The notes under the pieces are model-generated. The model was not told where the DNA came from and did not search any database. It worked only from the letters and a program-made list of their open reading frames with translations. The position numbers and the translations under genes were made by a program. A DNA stretch of 64,000 bases from contig OZ023274.1 in the NCBI GenBank assembly GCA_964007475.1, forward strand, positions 73,667,303 to 73,731,302, read 5' to 3'. This document shows positions 23,901 through 34,800 of the stretch, one piece after another. Within the stretch, counting starts at the first letter, position 1. Every line of letters starts with the position of its first letter. The DNA comes from Hybos culiciformis. Lineage: Eukaryota; Arthropoda; Insecta; Diptera; Hybotidae.

Positions 23901-25222
23901 ACAATTCGTGGTTATTTAAGTGAACGAAAAAAAATATTGTATTTGGTCTTCGCACATAGTATTTAAAAAAAAAAATCACTAGCACTTGTTTTTTGTGCAT
24001 AGCTAAAAGCAGTGTAAGATACGAAATTTTATGATTATTTTACTCAAATTTCATATTTCATTAATAGCTATTTTTTCCGCCATTTTTAAGTTTAACTACA
24101 AACTTATTTCATAAAAATTAAAATAACTTAATCCTCCAATTTTTTACTGTTTTTTAGCCTTACTTTATTATTAAAAACCAAAAATTTAAAATTTATTTAC
24201 AAACATTAATTTTTATTTCATTCCAAAGAACTGAATCAAAAGTTTGTTAAATTCAATTGCTGCAGTAGTCATTATCAAAGTAAAACATCGTTGTCATTGA
24301 CCGTAATATTTTTCGACAGTTTAGTTTCTGATAACTTAACTTCGCTCCAAATCTAGACATTTGATTTCTTCTTGGGAATTTATGATTGAAATATTTCAAA
24401 TCATTTTTTTTTTCTCAAAAATATAAAATAAAAACCATTACTTTAATAAGCTACTAGCTATATATAATTTAATTATTTTGATTTTTGAACATGCTGTTGT
24501 TTTAAATGCTAATTAAGTTTTTTTGTTATAAGAAAGTTTTTTTTATTAAATTTTAAACTATAGCTTCTTTTTAAAAACGTTTCAACTATTAAAATATATA
24601 ACATTTAAATTATATTTTTGTTCACGAAATTAATTTTTATACAAATATAAAATATAATAAAGCTTAATTTTAAATTATAAAAATTTTAAACTTATTGTAC
24701 TATTTTTGAAAAAGCTTACATAATAACACAGTTATGCATTATATTATACTATCAGTGCACACTAAAGTTATAATAACCTTTGATTTATAATGACGGCTTT
24801 CATGACATTTTCAAATCGCTTATTAATTGAAATCGTTTCTGCAAGAACATTTCCCCAAATACCTTTAATTTTCTTTTCTAAATTTAAAAAAAAAATGGTT
24901 CAGCTTACATTAACATGTAAAGCTTAAGTTTTACATTACGTAAAACATAACGTACGGTTAAAAACATAAATTGGCATAAATTTGTGGCTTACATCGTTTG
25001 GAAAGATTTAAGTTAATAAATAAAAAAAAATATGAAAGCAGGAATTGGAAATAAATTTTTTTTTATATTTTTGAATTATTCCCCGCCAAGGACAATGGTT
25101 CACGTCGCTAGTTTTGAATTTAATTTTAATAGTTCTTCCAGTACAAGTCATGCGATTACGATTCGATCTTATTCCTGACGGTCTTTTTCAAATATAGAAT
25201 TCAGTAAAAAAAAAAAAAAAGC
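20908..25222. other. Intergenic sequence between NPDC1 and USP38
   Basis: The 20.9-21.9 kb part lies just upstream of the NPDC1 start codon and should contain its promoter and 5' UTR. It is dominated by T/A runs, and no core-promoter motif can be picked out. A truncated relative of the 828-1085 element lies at 23618. A short coding-like stretch sits at about 25010-25190 on the minus strand, just beyond the USP38 stop. No further gene is supported. Confidence 0.5.
23618..23800. mobile_element. Truncated relative of the 828-1085 element
   Basis: It begins with TCGTTGGTTTACAAG preceded by TA and continues with CACTAAGTACATTTT. It then follows the reverse complement of the 828-1085 element in the same order (a CTAAGTTAACTCATTATA-like block, then CACTAAGTCAATTG). 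The opposite inverted repeat is not found, so the right end is lost or diverged. The end coordinate is approximate. Two related copies in one window show that this is a repeat family. Confidence 0.6.
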
Positions 25223-28200
25223 TCAACAAATATAATTATTCATATTCATGTTAAAGGCACTATCTCCACAACCAGGAGGTGGAGGCGGGTTGTTATCGTC
25301 ATCGTCTTTTTTTCTCGATGAATTGAACTTGTTATTATGCAAACATATATTTTCATTTAATTTTAAATCCGATTCCTCTTGAAATTTTTTATTATCACAA
25401 TTTATGAATTCCCTTAATTTGGGCGAAAGATTGTTTATATTTAGTACTGTATCATTAGATCTATTGACATTGTGACTTTTTGATGACGAACTTGAAAGAT
25501 TTTGTTCCTGAGATTTACGATAGAACAATATGTACGGCGTATTTGGTGATTTTAACGAATTCAACACATCAGCATCACATTTTGAAACACATTGATCATT
25601 AAACTCATACCAAATATCTGAGTTTACAGAATATTCACAACCAATTGTATAATAATGACCAGAATCCATGTTATGGCCTGAATGAATAATAGCTGCAAAT
25701 ATGAAAATAATAATAATATACTTATAAAAAAAATATTGTGAATAATACCAAAAACTAATAAATTTTATAAAATAAAGAAAACAAATTGCTGTCAAACTGT
25801 GAAAATCCTTAGGCACCATTCACTAAATATCCCTTAATACATAATTCAATTGTTCTGCAAGCATTACAATAGAAAAAATTATGGTCTATATCTATTGCTA
25901 AAGAATTTTATAATTTTCATTTTGTTTAATTTGTTTTGAAATTTTCCTAAAAACAATTTTAAATGTAAGATAATTTCTGTAAACATAATTATGATCTAGT
26001 ACAAATAGAAAACAAAGAAATAGCTTCAAATAATTAAGTAAACTGTTATGCTAATGTATTTGAATATTCAATCGATTTATACATAACAGGTCCAACTCAC
26101 GACTTAATTTGTATAATTTAAAAATTGTCTTAAATTGTAAACACGAAAAACATCCTAAATAGTAATGAAAATTAGTAATTTGTCGATGATGTTCATATAT
26201 TATTGAAATTTTAAATAAGACATACCTGCATATAGATTGTAGTAAATAGTGGAAAAATGTTCATCATTATCTTCATCTTCGCTGTAAATTTTAACATCAA
26301 TTTTATCATTATGAAAAATCTTGTGCATAAGTTTTGTCCTCACATGACGAATTTGATCCCATTTAAATTGTTTCAATATTAAAATGAGATTTTTTGGTGG
26401 TTGTATTATTTTTTGAAATCGTTCACCTTCGGTAAGTTTTCCACATTTTTCACAGTGATATTTATTTTCCCCTTAAAAAAACACCAAAAAAATCAAATTT
26501 TAATTTAATGTTTATAAATTTTGAAATAATCATTACTAACCTTCTAATTTTTCATTAGAACAATAATAATCTAATAATTTTTGAACCGTAAAGTCATTTT
26601 CTTCATTATCAGGAGGATATGATAACTGGAAATCACGAAATTTATCACAGTTTGTTGATTTTGAATTACATTCTGAACATTTGATGCTCGTTAATATTTT
26701 TCCGCCAAAATTTTTTTCTATTAAAGTTAAACTGCCAACGTCTTGATCATTCACAACTTGTTGAGTTTCTGTTTCTAAAGTTTCAGAATCAGCTTTACAT
26801 GAATTTGAATGATTAAAATTTTTATTTTTGATTTCAATATTTTGTGATGACTTCCTTAATTTTTTATGGGCTGTTTCTTGTTCACTTAATGTTTCAAGTA
26901 AATGACTTAAGAATTCGTGACTATCCTGCTGAGTTCCATTTAAAAAATAATTCGGTTTGGCAATATTTAAAATCTCAATTGGAGTTAGTTGATTTCTTAC
27001 TGAAAATATCATTTGAGCAAATAGTTTTTGCATTTGTGACCATAACTCGGCTTGACATTCTATCGCCAAAATTTCTTTTACGAATCTGTATCAAAAATTA
27101 AGAATAAAATAAAATAAAAATCTATATTTTTTCAACTGCTTTAAACCTTCCTAAAACTAAAATAATTTTTTCTTCGCATTGTTTAGTAGCGTACATTCAT
27201 TAACCTTAATATAAATAAACGATGCAAAAAATTGATTTTTTAAAATAAAAGTATGTGTAGTGTGCACACCATCGAACAAATATTTCAAATCAGCAATATA
27301 CCAGTTCCTCGAATTCCTTAATCTATATATATTTACTACTTTTTAAAATGTGTAAAATATTTATAAAACCTTTATTAAACAATGAGTAAGTATAAGAGTA
27401 ATACCAGTAGGTAGTAACCAAAAGCTAAAAAGAATTTAAATAAAATACACAGTACAAATCATATTTTTAACCTTTAAAAATGTTTTTTTAGAGTTAAAGA
27501 AAGTTATTTCACATATTTTGAAATTTAACTTACTCGTCTGTTAATAATAAAGCTTGCAGTACACTATTCATATAACATGTGTTTCCTAAATTTACTAATC
27601 CAATTTTATCAGAAGCTCCACGTGAAAACCGATTAATTAAAATTTTTTCCTAAAATTATAAAAAAAAAATTATGCAATGAAATTAATAAAAAATTATTTT
27701 TGCATACCAATTCAGAGCGTAAATTAATGGTTTCCTTGGGGTATAATGAAATATAATTAGCAGCTACTTGAATTAGTAAAATAAATATCATTCTAGTTTC
27801 TTCTGCATTTTTTTTAACCTTGCTCGAACTCATATTTTCATACCGTTCTTTTTGCAACTGTATTATAACTTTGGGTATTCTTTTATCAATCTGTAAAATA
27901 ATATCCAAAAATATTATTTGAGAAAACATAAATAAAAACAATAAATAATATAATTTAAGAAGGGACAACGATATTATATGAAGAAATTTTCAATAATTTG
28001 TTCAGAATTTATTTTTTGCATAATAAATATTAAATAATAAAAATTTGATAACATTATCTTACTTTCTGAAATATTTTTGGTGAATTTTTAGTTTTTATCA
28101 ATAAATCAAAAGTAAGTTGGTAAACTTTTGAACGACAAACTGGAATAATCAATGAAATAAATAACTTTTCAATTATAGATTCTGTAATAGATATAAATAA

Positions 28201-30232
28201 ATTATGATCTCGTATAAAATTTTCAAAAATCTTTATAATCCATGAGTGTAAATTAGTGCAAAATGAACAAATCCTTAGCCATTCTGACAATGTTATTATT
28301 ATTGTTGTAAGGGCCTCATTATTGAAAACATCAGATCTTTTTTGAATCACACTAAAAAAAAAAATATTGTCATTAACAATACTAAATAGTATTTATTTAT
28401 TTAAATGAGTATCCGGAAAGCTATTATATTATAATTTTGTAAACAAATGTTTTTGTGCTAAAAGAGACTGTATGAGTAATATACACAGTTACACAATTTA
28501 CATACTTTTATTCCCAAACAACAGTCACCAGCTTTTTGATAATTTAAAACGAAATTAATTTAATCTTTTCTAAAACGTTTATATGATTTAAAATAGTAAA
28601 TTAGAAATTTGAGGGCTACTGAAATGCTAAAACAGTTAATAATAATCAAAATTTACGAATATTAGACAAGCTTAAGTAAATTGCTAAATTCAATATTTCA
28701 ATTATGTATATAGGTATATAATTAAGTAATTCAAATATATTTTTTTTAATATGGTATTCAATTGTTGAAAATCCAAAAATACATCAATTTTATGTTTTTA
28801 TGCCTTTTCGTATATGCCTTTTCATAATTAGTTGTAACGTTATAAGTAAATTTATTAAGAACTTCCTACATTTAAACAAATTGATTTACAATTTTGTCGA
28901 TTAAAAATTTAAACGAACTTTACCACTGTTCGTTAATTTTTATAACATTGATTAATCATCCAATAAATTGAAATTTCAAAACATAACATCTTCTCGTTGT
29001 TTTAAAATTAAATAATTTCCAAAAAAATTTAATAATTTAGAATATATTATGATCTTTGGGTTTCGCAAACAGGATAGTGTGTATCTATACATTAATAAAT
29101 ATTATATTAGGTATAGGTATTTAAAAATAAAAACCCATACTTTTCTAACGCTGGAGCTATTGAATTCTGTGGAAATAATTCAAAAATGATTGCTATTGAG
29201 CATGATGGTTTTTTCTGCGCAATTAACAATAAAACTTTTTCCAAGTATGCCAAATAATACAGCTGTGCATTACCTAAAATCACAATATAATTATTATAAA
29301 GCAAAGAGTAAGATAAGAAAATATTTCTCTGAAAACTCTGAAATGGGTTTATAGGTAGAAACATAGGTACGTTCCCGCAGTTAATTGTAAGTTTGATTTC
29401 ACCAAAATTCGTAAGCCAAATCATTTTTATACTAATTATAAAAGTCTAGAATCTAATACAAATTAATTAATTAAATATCTAGGTCAAAGTACATGGGAAA
29501 ACTCTGGAATGCAATTTGTTACAACTCTAGGTTGAATTATTTCGAAGACAGTAAGTAGGTACAGGTAGGTAGGTATTTAAAATCGAAAGGAGCAAAGACC
29601 AGAAACGAAAATTTGGGAAATAAGTAGGTAAACAAAAATAGCTACCCACAAACAAGTTATTAACATTATTACCTATCTAGGTATTGTATTCTCAAATAAA
29701 GAAAAACTAATCACCAACTAGGTACCTAATAGTTTTTAACCCATTTTAATTTTTTTGATTAGTCAGTGAAATTTTTCTTCAATGTTATTTTTGTAGGTTC
29801 GGTATATTAGTTATATTAGTAGGTTCGGTAGGTATACCAGTATTTACCTTCACTCAATTTCTTATAAAATTCTGATATTTTTTCAAGGTCTGATGTGAAC
29901 AATTTTATTTTATTGGGATTAGATGGAAAATCTGCTGCAGCTATCCAATCTAAGCTTTGCTTACTGAGTTCGTATTTATTAGCTTTATCTTCCAGCTGTT
30001 CAGTCAAAAGTCTTAGAATATTTAAAGGCGTTTCTAATTCTTTTGTATTTGCGAAAGTTTCTTCATTGCTGTAGCTCGGTTCAATAACGTCCATATCTGT
30101 TGTCGATGGTGGTGGTGGTGGTTCATCAATTTCTGTATTGGCTGGCTTTGTTGACGTTGTTGGTGGTGTCTTATTTGTTGTTAATTTCTTTGTATTCTTA
30201 TTATTTTCTTCATTATTTTTCATCACAGCCAT
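25223..30232 (-). CDS. USP38: Ubiquitin carboxyl-terminal hydrolase, USP35/USP38 type
   Basis: Minus-strand exons are 30232-29848, 29273-29141, 28351-28063, 27890-27708, 27649-27534, 27085-26541, 26471-26226 and 25692-25223. All are GT-AG with matching phase, giving 788 residues. The enzyme cleaves isopeptide bonds of ubiquitin conjugates. The Cys box GLVNLGNTCYMNSVLQALLL carries catalytic Cys355. NGTQQDSHEFLSHLLETL is the conserved QQD box. CSEC and CEKC pairs (about residues 500-560) look like the zinc-binding fingers. The His box HSGHNMDSGHYY (His645) is followed by WYEFND (Asn664/Asp665). The N-terminal 330 residues are helical and unlike generic USPs, fitting USP35/38; the Drosophila relative DUBAI is, from memory, a stabiliser of DIAP1. 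The protein is shorter than human USP38 (about 1,040). The start is the first ATG in exon 1. Which vertebrate paralogue it matches is not resolved. Confidence 0.9.
25693..26225 (-). other. Last intron of USP38
   Basis: Donor GTATGT after LYA, acceptor TTTGCAG before IIHSGH. It is A/T-rich with nothing else recognisable. Confidence 0.75.
27086..27533 (-). other. USP38 intron after the Cys-box exon
   Basis: Donor GTAAGT, acceptor GATACAG. The intron splits the catalytic domain just after the Cys box (LLLTDE). No other signal is seen. Confidence 0.75.
28352..29140 (-). other. USP38 intron 2
   Basis: Donor GTATGG, acceptor a long T run ending in TTTAG. Contents are A/T-rich with a short repeated word ATGCCTTTTC near 28800-28822. 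No ORF of note. Confidence 0.7.
29274..29847 (-). other. USP38 intron 1
   Basis: Donor GTAAAT, acceptor GATTTTAG. It contains TAGGTAGGTA-type words like those of the left intergenic region (for example about 29555-29575 and 29718-29728). No coding signal. Confidence 0.7.
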
Positions 30233-30647
30233 TTATTATTCCTGATAAAAATAAAAAATTTCCCTCTTATTTTTGTAAAAATGACTTTTTCTTTTGTTTA
30301 ATTTTTTTTTTCCAATTTGATTTTGCAAATTTTTAATTTTCCTTTTTTTTTTAGGTTAAAAAAATGTTTATAATTTTTTTTTTTAAAGTTGCCAGCCAGA
30401 CTTAGCCGATGGAGTTACCTTAAGTAGTTATCTTATTTGTTAAGCCAGTTAGTCTACTAAACCAATTAATTAAATTGAATTAGCGCAGATATATCAAAAC
30501 TGAGCAGAAAAAAATAAATTGAAATAATAAATGTCGGCACAATAAAAAATTCTTTCGGGGGCCTAACCGACAAGTATCTACCAGCCTTTTGTTTCTCGGT
30601 ATAAAAATATATAGATACATCCAGTAGTACTGTATATCTCTATGATC

Positions 30648-31376
30648 CAGGGATGTCATATTTAAAAAGTGATTCGGCGGGAAAAAATTTTTAATAAGCG
30701 AGTCACACTACAACTAAAAAGCCACTACTCATGACGGCTTATTTAAATGCGTTCACACTTGCACTTTTTGGTTTTTTTCTTTTTTTTTTCTCTTTTTGTA
30801 ATATCTTTTTCCTTTTTTTTCGGGAATTTTTTGTTTTTTTTTTCGTTTTTGACAAAAAATTGCCGCCAACTTCCTAAAAGTATGCAATTGTTAGTTTATT
30901 TTTTTCTCACAGTGCTCATTTGTTATTTGATTCCTCATTTTCTAAAGGCTTTTTGAAAAGCCACTAGCTATTTGTCCTTTTTTTTGTATGGATAAAGCCA
31001 CAAACCAGCTTTTTTCAAAAAGCCATTAAAAAGCCGAAGTGTGACAGCCTTATAAAGTAAAATAAAATTTTCGTAACTCAAAATCTTTTTAAACTCTATA
31101 AACAATATAAACAAGTTTAAACCCTATACACATTATAAACAAGTTTAAACACTATAAACAATATAAAAAAGTTCAAACCCTATAAACGTAAATGCGAATT
31201 CGGTTCAAGCGTACCAAAAGTTGATCGGAAACTCTTTTGTCTGCGTTTTGCCATAAAATAAAAATAAAAATTAACGAATTAAGTGCTGGCGGGAATTTAG
31301 AAGCGTAAGCGGGAAGCGGGAATAATGTAGTCCAAGCGGGAGGTTCCCGCCGATGGCGGGAGGTATGACACCCCTG
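30648..31376. mobile_element. 729-bp non-autonomous hAT-like element
   Basis: The left end reads CAGGGATGTCATATTT; the right end, reverse-complemented, reads CAGGGGTGTCATACCT, matching at 13 of 16 positions. The ends are of the common hAT form (CAGGGGTGTCA) and are flanked by a perfect 8-bp duplication. No transposase ORF is present, so it needs a helper. The interior has several GCGGGA words near both ends, many AAAAGCC words, a TCACACT/AGTGTGA pair (about 30704 and 31040) and a 28-bp tandem repeat at 31088-31188. The perfect duplication suggests that the insertion is not very old. Confidence 0.88.
31088..31188. repeat. 28-bp tandem repeat, about 3.6 copies
   Basis: Units begin TTTAAACTCTATAAACAATA, TTTAAACCCTATACACATTA, TTTAAACACTATAAACAATA and a partial TTCAAACCCTATAAAC, with period 28. 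The array lies inside the hAT-like element. Confidence 0.85.
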
Positions 31377-31605
31377 CTATGATCGGATTAAACAGAATTT
31401 AGCTTTCATTGGGTTGAAAAATTTCATATTAAAAATCAAATGAACGAAAACTCAACTCTGTTTCAACCCGATCATGTAAACTAGGTAATAGCATTTGTAC
31501 ACCACGAGCAGAGCAGCTTCCATTGCTGCAAAGCATACGGCTGTGCTTTACGCCTCACCTGCATAGCGACATTTTAAATTGTAGCAATTGAATCAGCTGG
31601 TACAG

Positions 31606-31611
31606 CACGTG
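31606..31611 (+). promoter_or_regulatory. CACGTG E-box upstream of UTP20
   Basis: The palindrome CACGTG lies 206 bp before the UTP20 start codon, in the least A/T-rich part of the spacer. Myc/Max-type E-boxes of this sequence are common upstream of ribosome-biogenesis genes in insects, and UTP20 is one. The function here is inference; a 6-bp match alone is weak evidence. Confidence 0.4.
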
Positions 31612-31816
31612 TAGTTAATTTTTTTGTTGGATGTCAGAAAATCAAAACAAATTAAAAAAATTTTATTTTAGAAAAAGAATTAAATTTTGCATTTCAAATA
31701 ATTTTATTAAATAAATGAAAGCTAGAAAAAAAGTTAGAAAATTTAAAAATTAAAACAATTCAATAATCCGAATCAGACATTGCAGTTCCAGAGTTGTTTA
31801 TTTGATCCACGCATAA

Positions 31817-34800
31817 ATGATGGAGTCGAAAATAAACACATTTCGTGTGAGTTTTTAATTTTATATGTTTTTAAATTAGAAAGCAAAAGAACCTGAAATG
31901 AAATCAATTTTTATAAAAAATATTTTTTTTTAAACTATATTTTATTTGTTTTAATTAATTTTTAGTTTAAATCATTTGGAGAACGAGTTAATGAAATCGA
32001 TATTCGACGTGGAGCTCTTTATCATATTGGTCATGAAAACGAAGAACACGCGGATAATGAAGAGGAAACTTATTTTCATCAAACCTTAACTAAATGGACT
32101 GTTCTTAATTTAACGGAAGAATTTAATCAATTTCAAAAGAAGTGTTCTAATATTGTGACATTGCCACAATTAATACATAAAAAAGATTTTGTAATTGATT
32201 TTCTGTTAGAGAAACTTTCAATTGCAACAACATTATCATTACAACCCTTGCTAGAATGCATAATTGCTTTAGGTAAACTTTGATCATACATTTAAAGAAT
32301 ATTATAATAGAAATAAATTCCTGATAGATGTTACCATAGTACCAATCTACTCAATTTAATTATATCTTGTACTTTTATACCTAATTATTATTTTTTACTG
32401 TTTTATTTTAGCACGAGATTTGCGAGAGGATTTTTATTCTTATTTTCAAAGAGTTCTAGATAGATTAACTGGCTTATTGAACACAAAAGATGCAGAACAA
32501 TTAGAATGGACATTAATATGTTTAGCATTTTTATTCAAAACATTAAAACCATTTTTGAAGAAGAATATTACGGTTGTTTTCAATGCAGTACTACCACTTT
32601 TGAATGAGGAACAATATTCTGAGGAAATTATTAATTTTGCAATTGAATGTTTTTCTTATGTAGCCCGAGATGTGCGTAATCAGGAGAAATTTCTTAGTAT
32701 GATATTGAAAAATATTGAGCATGAAGCTGGTGGTCATGGTATTGCAGGCTGCGGTCGATTATTTTTCGAAATTATTCGTGGAGTTAATGGACAATTCCAT
32801 TCAATTGCAACTCAGTTTTTGAGATTTTTATTGGAATCAATTACCAATGAAAAATTAAATCAGAATTTATTAAGTGAAATTTTAGATTTAACTAATGATC
32901 ACATAATAAATTCGATTTTGCCCCAATATATGGGATTATATTGGAATGTATTTTGTCAGACCATTGAAATCTATTTAGGAAAGCAAAATATTTCAAAAGA
33001 AAGTCTTAATGAAGGAATACAAAAAATTCTAAAACTTATGAGTTGCACTATTACGTATAAAAATGGCATTCATATTCAAGGACTAGATATTTTAATCTCA
33101 GGTATTTTTAAAGTTTTAGATGAACTTGAATGTGATGACACTTTAAAAATTTTATCAAAATTGGTTTCTCAAATTTTGATGTCAAATGCAAAAATTCAAC
33201 AACTAGATACATCAAGATTATTTAAACGAGTATTAAAAATTTCGAATAGACATATTTTTGAAGAATTTATTTGGTCTGTAGTAGATCATTCACAATTTGA
33301 ATTATTAATTTTACCGGATGTTATAAAATATTCTGAAGATTATTTCGATGATCAAATATTGGAATTACTTTCGAAAATTTGTTTAAGAAAGTCTATAATG
33401 TCAAATTCATCAGAAGATATAGAAAATTTTGATAAATGGAAAAAATATGAACTAGTTTTTAGAAAGCCTGAAACTGAAATTAAGTTTCATAAAATTTTCG
33501 ATGATTTGAGTATAAACTACGATAAAAAAATATTGGCGTCAATAATAGTACCACACACAAATTTCGAAAATTTTTCTTCCAGCATCGAAAACATTTGTTC
33601 GCTAATTATCAGAGATCTTAAACTTCTTAATTATTCTGAAGATGAAGTTATAATACAAAAAAAACTGTTCACATTGTTTATAATTTTCGAAAATTTGTTG
33701 CATTTGAAGTTTAATTTCAAATCACTTAATATGATTGAATTTGTTGATTCAATTCTACCATTATGTTCTCAGGAGAAATATTTAATAGCGATGAAACTAC
33801 TGCACTTAATTTTAAAATCACAAAGAAATATATGTTTAGGTTCAAATAACTTTATCAAATTTCATGCAATTGTAACGAATAATTTCTGGTCACCGTCTAT
33901 TGAATTAAGAAAAGTGACTTTTCAAACTTTAAATTACTTCAACAAATCACAAAATCTAATGGGAATTTATGAAATTTTTTATAAATTTGAATCATTTTCA
34001 ACAAATGTACATAATTATCGTGAAAAAATTTTATTAATTAATAAATTGGCACCAGATTCCGAAATGATGAAATTGTTACTTGCACAAAATCCTGAAATCA
34101 AATTTGATTGTTTAAAATTTTTATTGGGAGCATTGTATTCTAATTTTAAATTATTGTGGGAACCAATTTTAAAGATGATTGAAAATTATTCTAATCATAT
34201 GAAAATACAAGAATTTTGGGATATATACAAAATAAAATTAGAAGAAACAGTTGAATTTATAATAAAGGAACAGGCAGATTTTAATTTAAAGAATACTACA
34301 AATAACAAAAACAACAGTGTTAGTTTCGATACAAAATTAGACAAAAATAACGCAGCATCAAAGGAAATTCTATTTGAAAATGAATTTTTATTGGAATTGT
34401 TTAATTCTTTTGAAAATGGAATTATAAGTCTAGATTATAACAATTACAGGAATTTACTTTGGAGTAAATTGCATAATTTTGGACAATTAATAGAAATAAA
34501 AAATCGTGATATTGTTTCACTGTTCTTGAAATTTGTAAATCAAGAATATCGTCTTTCATATCAAAATAAAATAATGACATGGAATATTCTAGAAAATGAA
34601 AATGAAATAACACAATTTGATGAATCTGGAGATAGCGAAAATGAATTATTGAATGAAGAAGAAAATTTATACTTGAATACAGAAGTTTCGGAACTAGAAA
34701 CGAAAAATAGTTCATACAAGATTTCATCAAAATATCGAAAAACAAGAAGGAGCGGATCCAAAAGATTTAAAAATAAAGATCTTTATTCAATTAAAAACTT

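Larger units (their letters stand above)
30640..31384. repeat. 8-bp target-site duplication CTATGATC
   Basis: CTATGATC occurs immediately outside each end of the hAT-like element, at 30640-30647 and 31377-31384, with no mismatch. Eight bases is the duplication length made by hAT transposases. Confidence 0.9.
30233..31816. promoter_or_regulatory. Divergent USP38-UTP20 spacer with a transposon inside
   Basis: The two start codons are 1,584 bp apart and point away from each other, so both promoters must lie here. The middle is an hAT-like element (30648-31376). Without it and one copy of its 8-bp duplication the spacer would be about 850 bp. The part next to UTP20 (about 31490-31620) is less A/T-rich and holds a CACGTG E-box. 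No TATA box is convincing in such AT-rich DNA. Confidence 0.6.

Noticed and set aside
25010..25222. Extra USP38 coding exon downstream of the stop
   Set aside because: The exon ending at 25223 closes with a clean stop in frame and no donor leads into the downstream stretch; kept only as a finding.
30747..30956. Plus-strand frame of 69 codons inside the hAT-like element
   Set aside because: Nearly all Phe/Leu/Ser from T-runs, with no transposase motif.
30699..31050. Second transposon nested in the hAT-like element (TCACACT ends)
   Set aside because: The end similarity is under 10 bp and no flanking duplication is visible.
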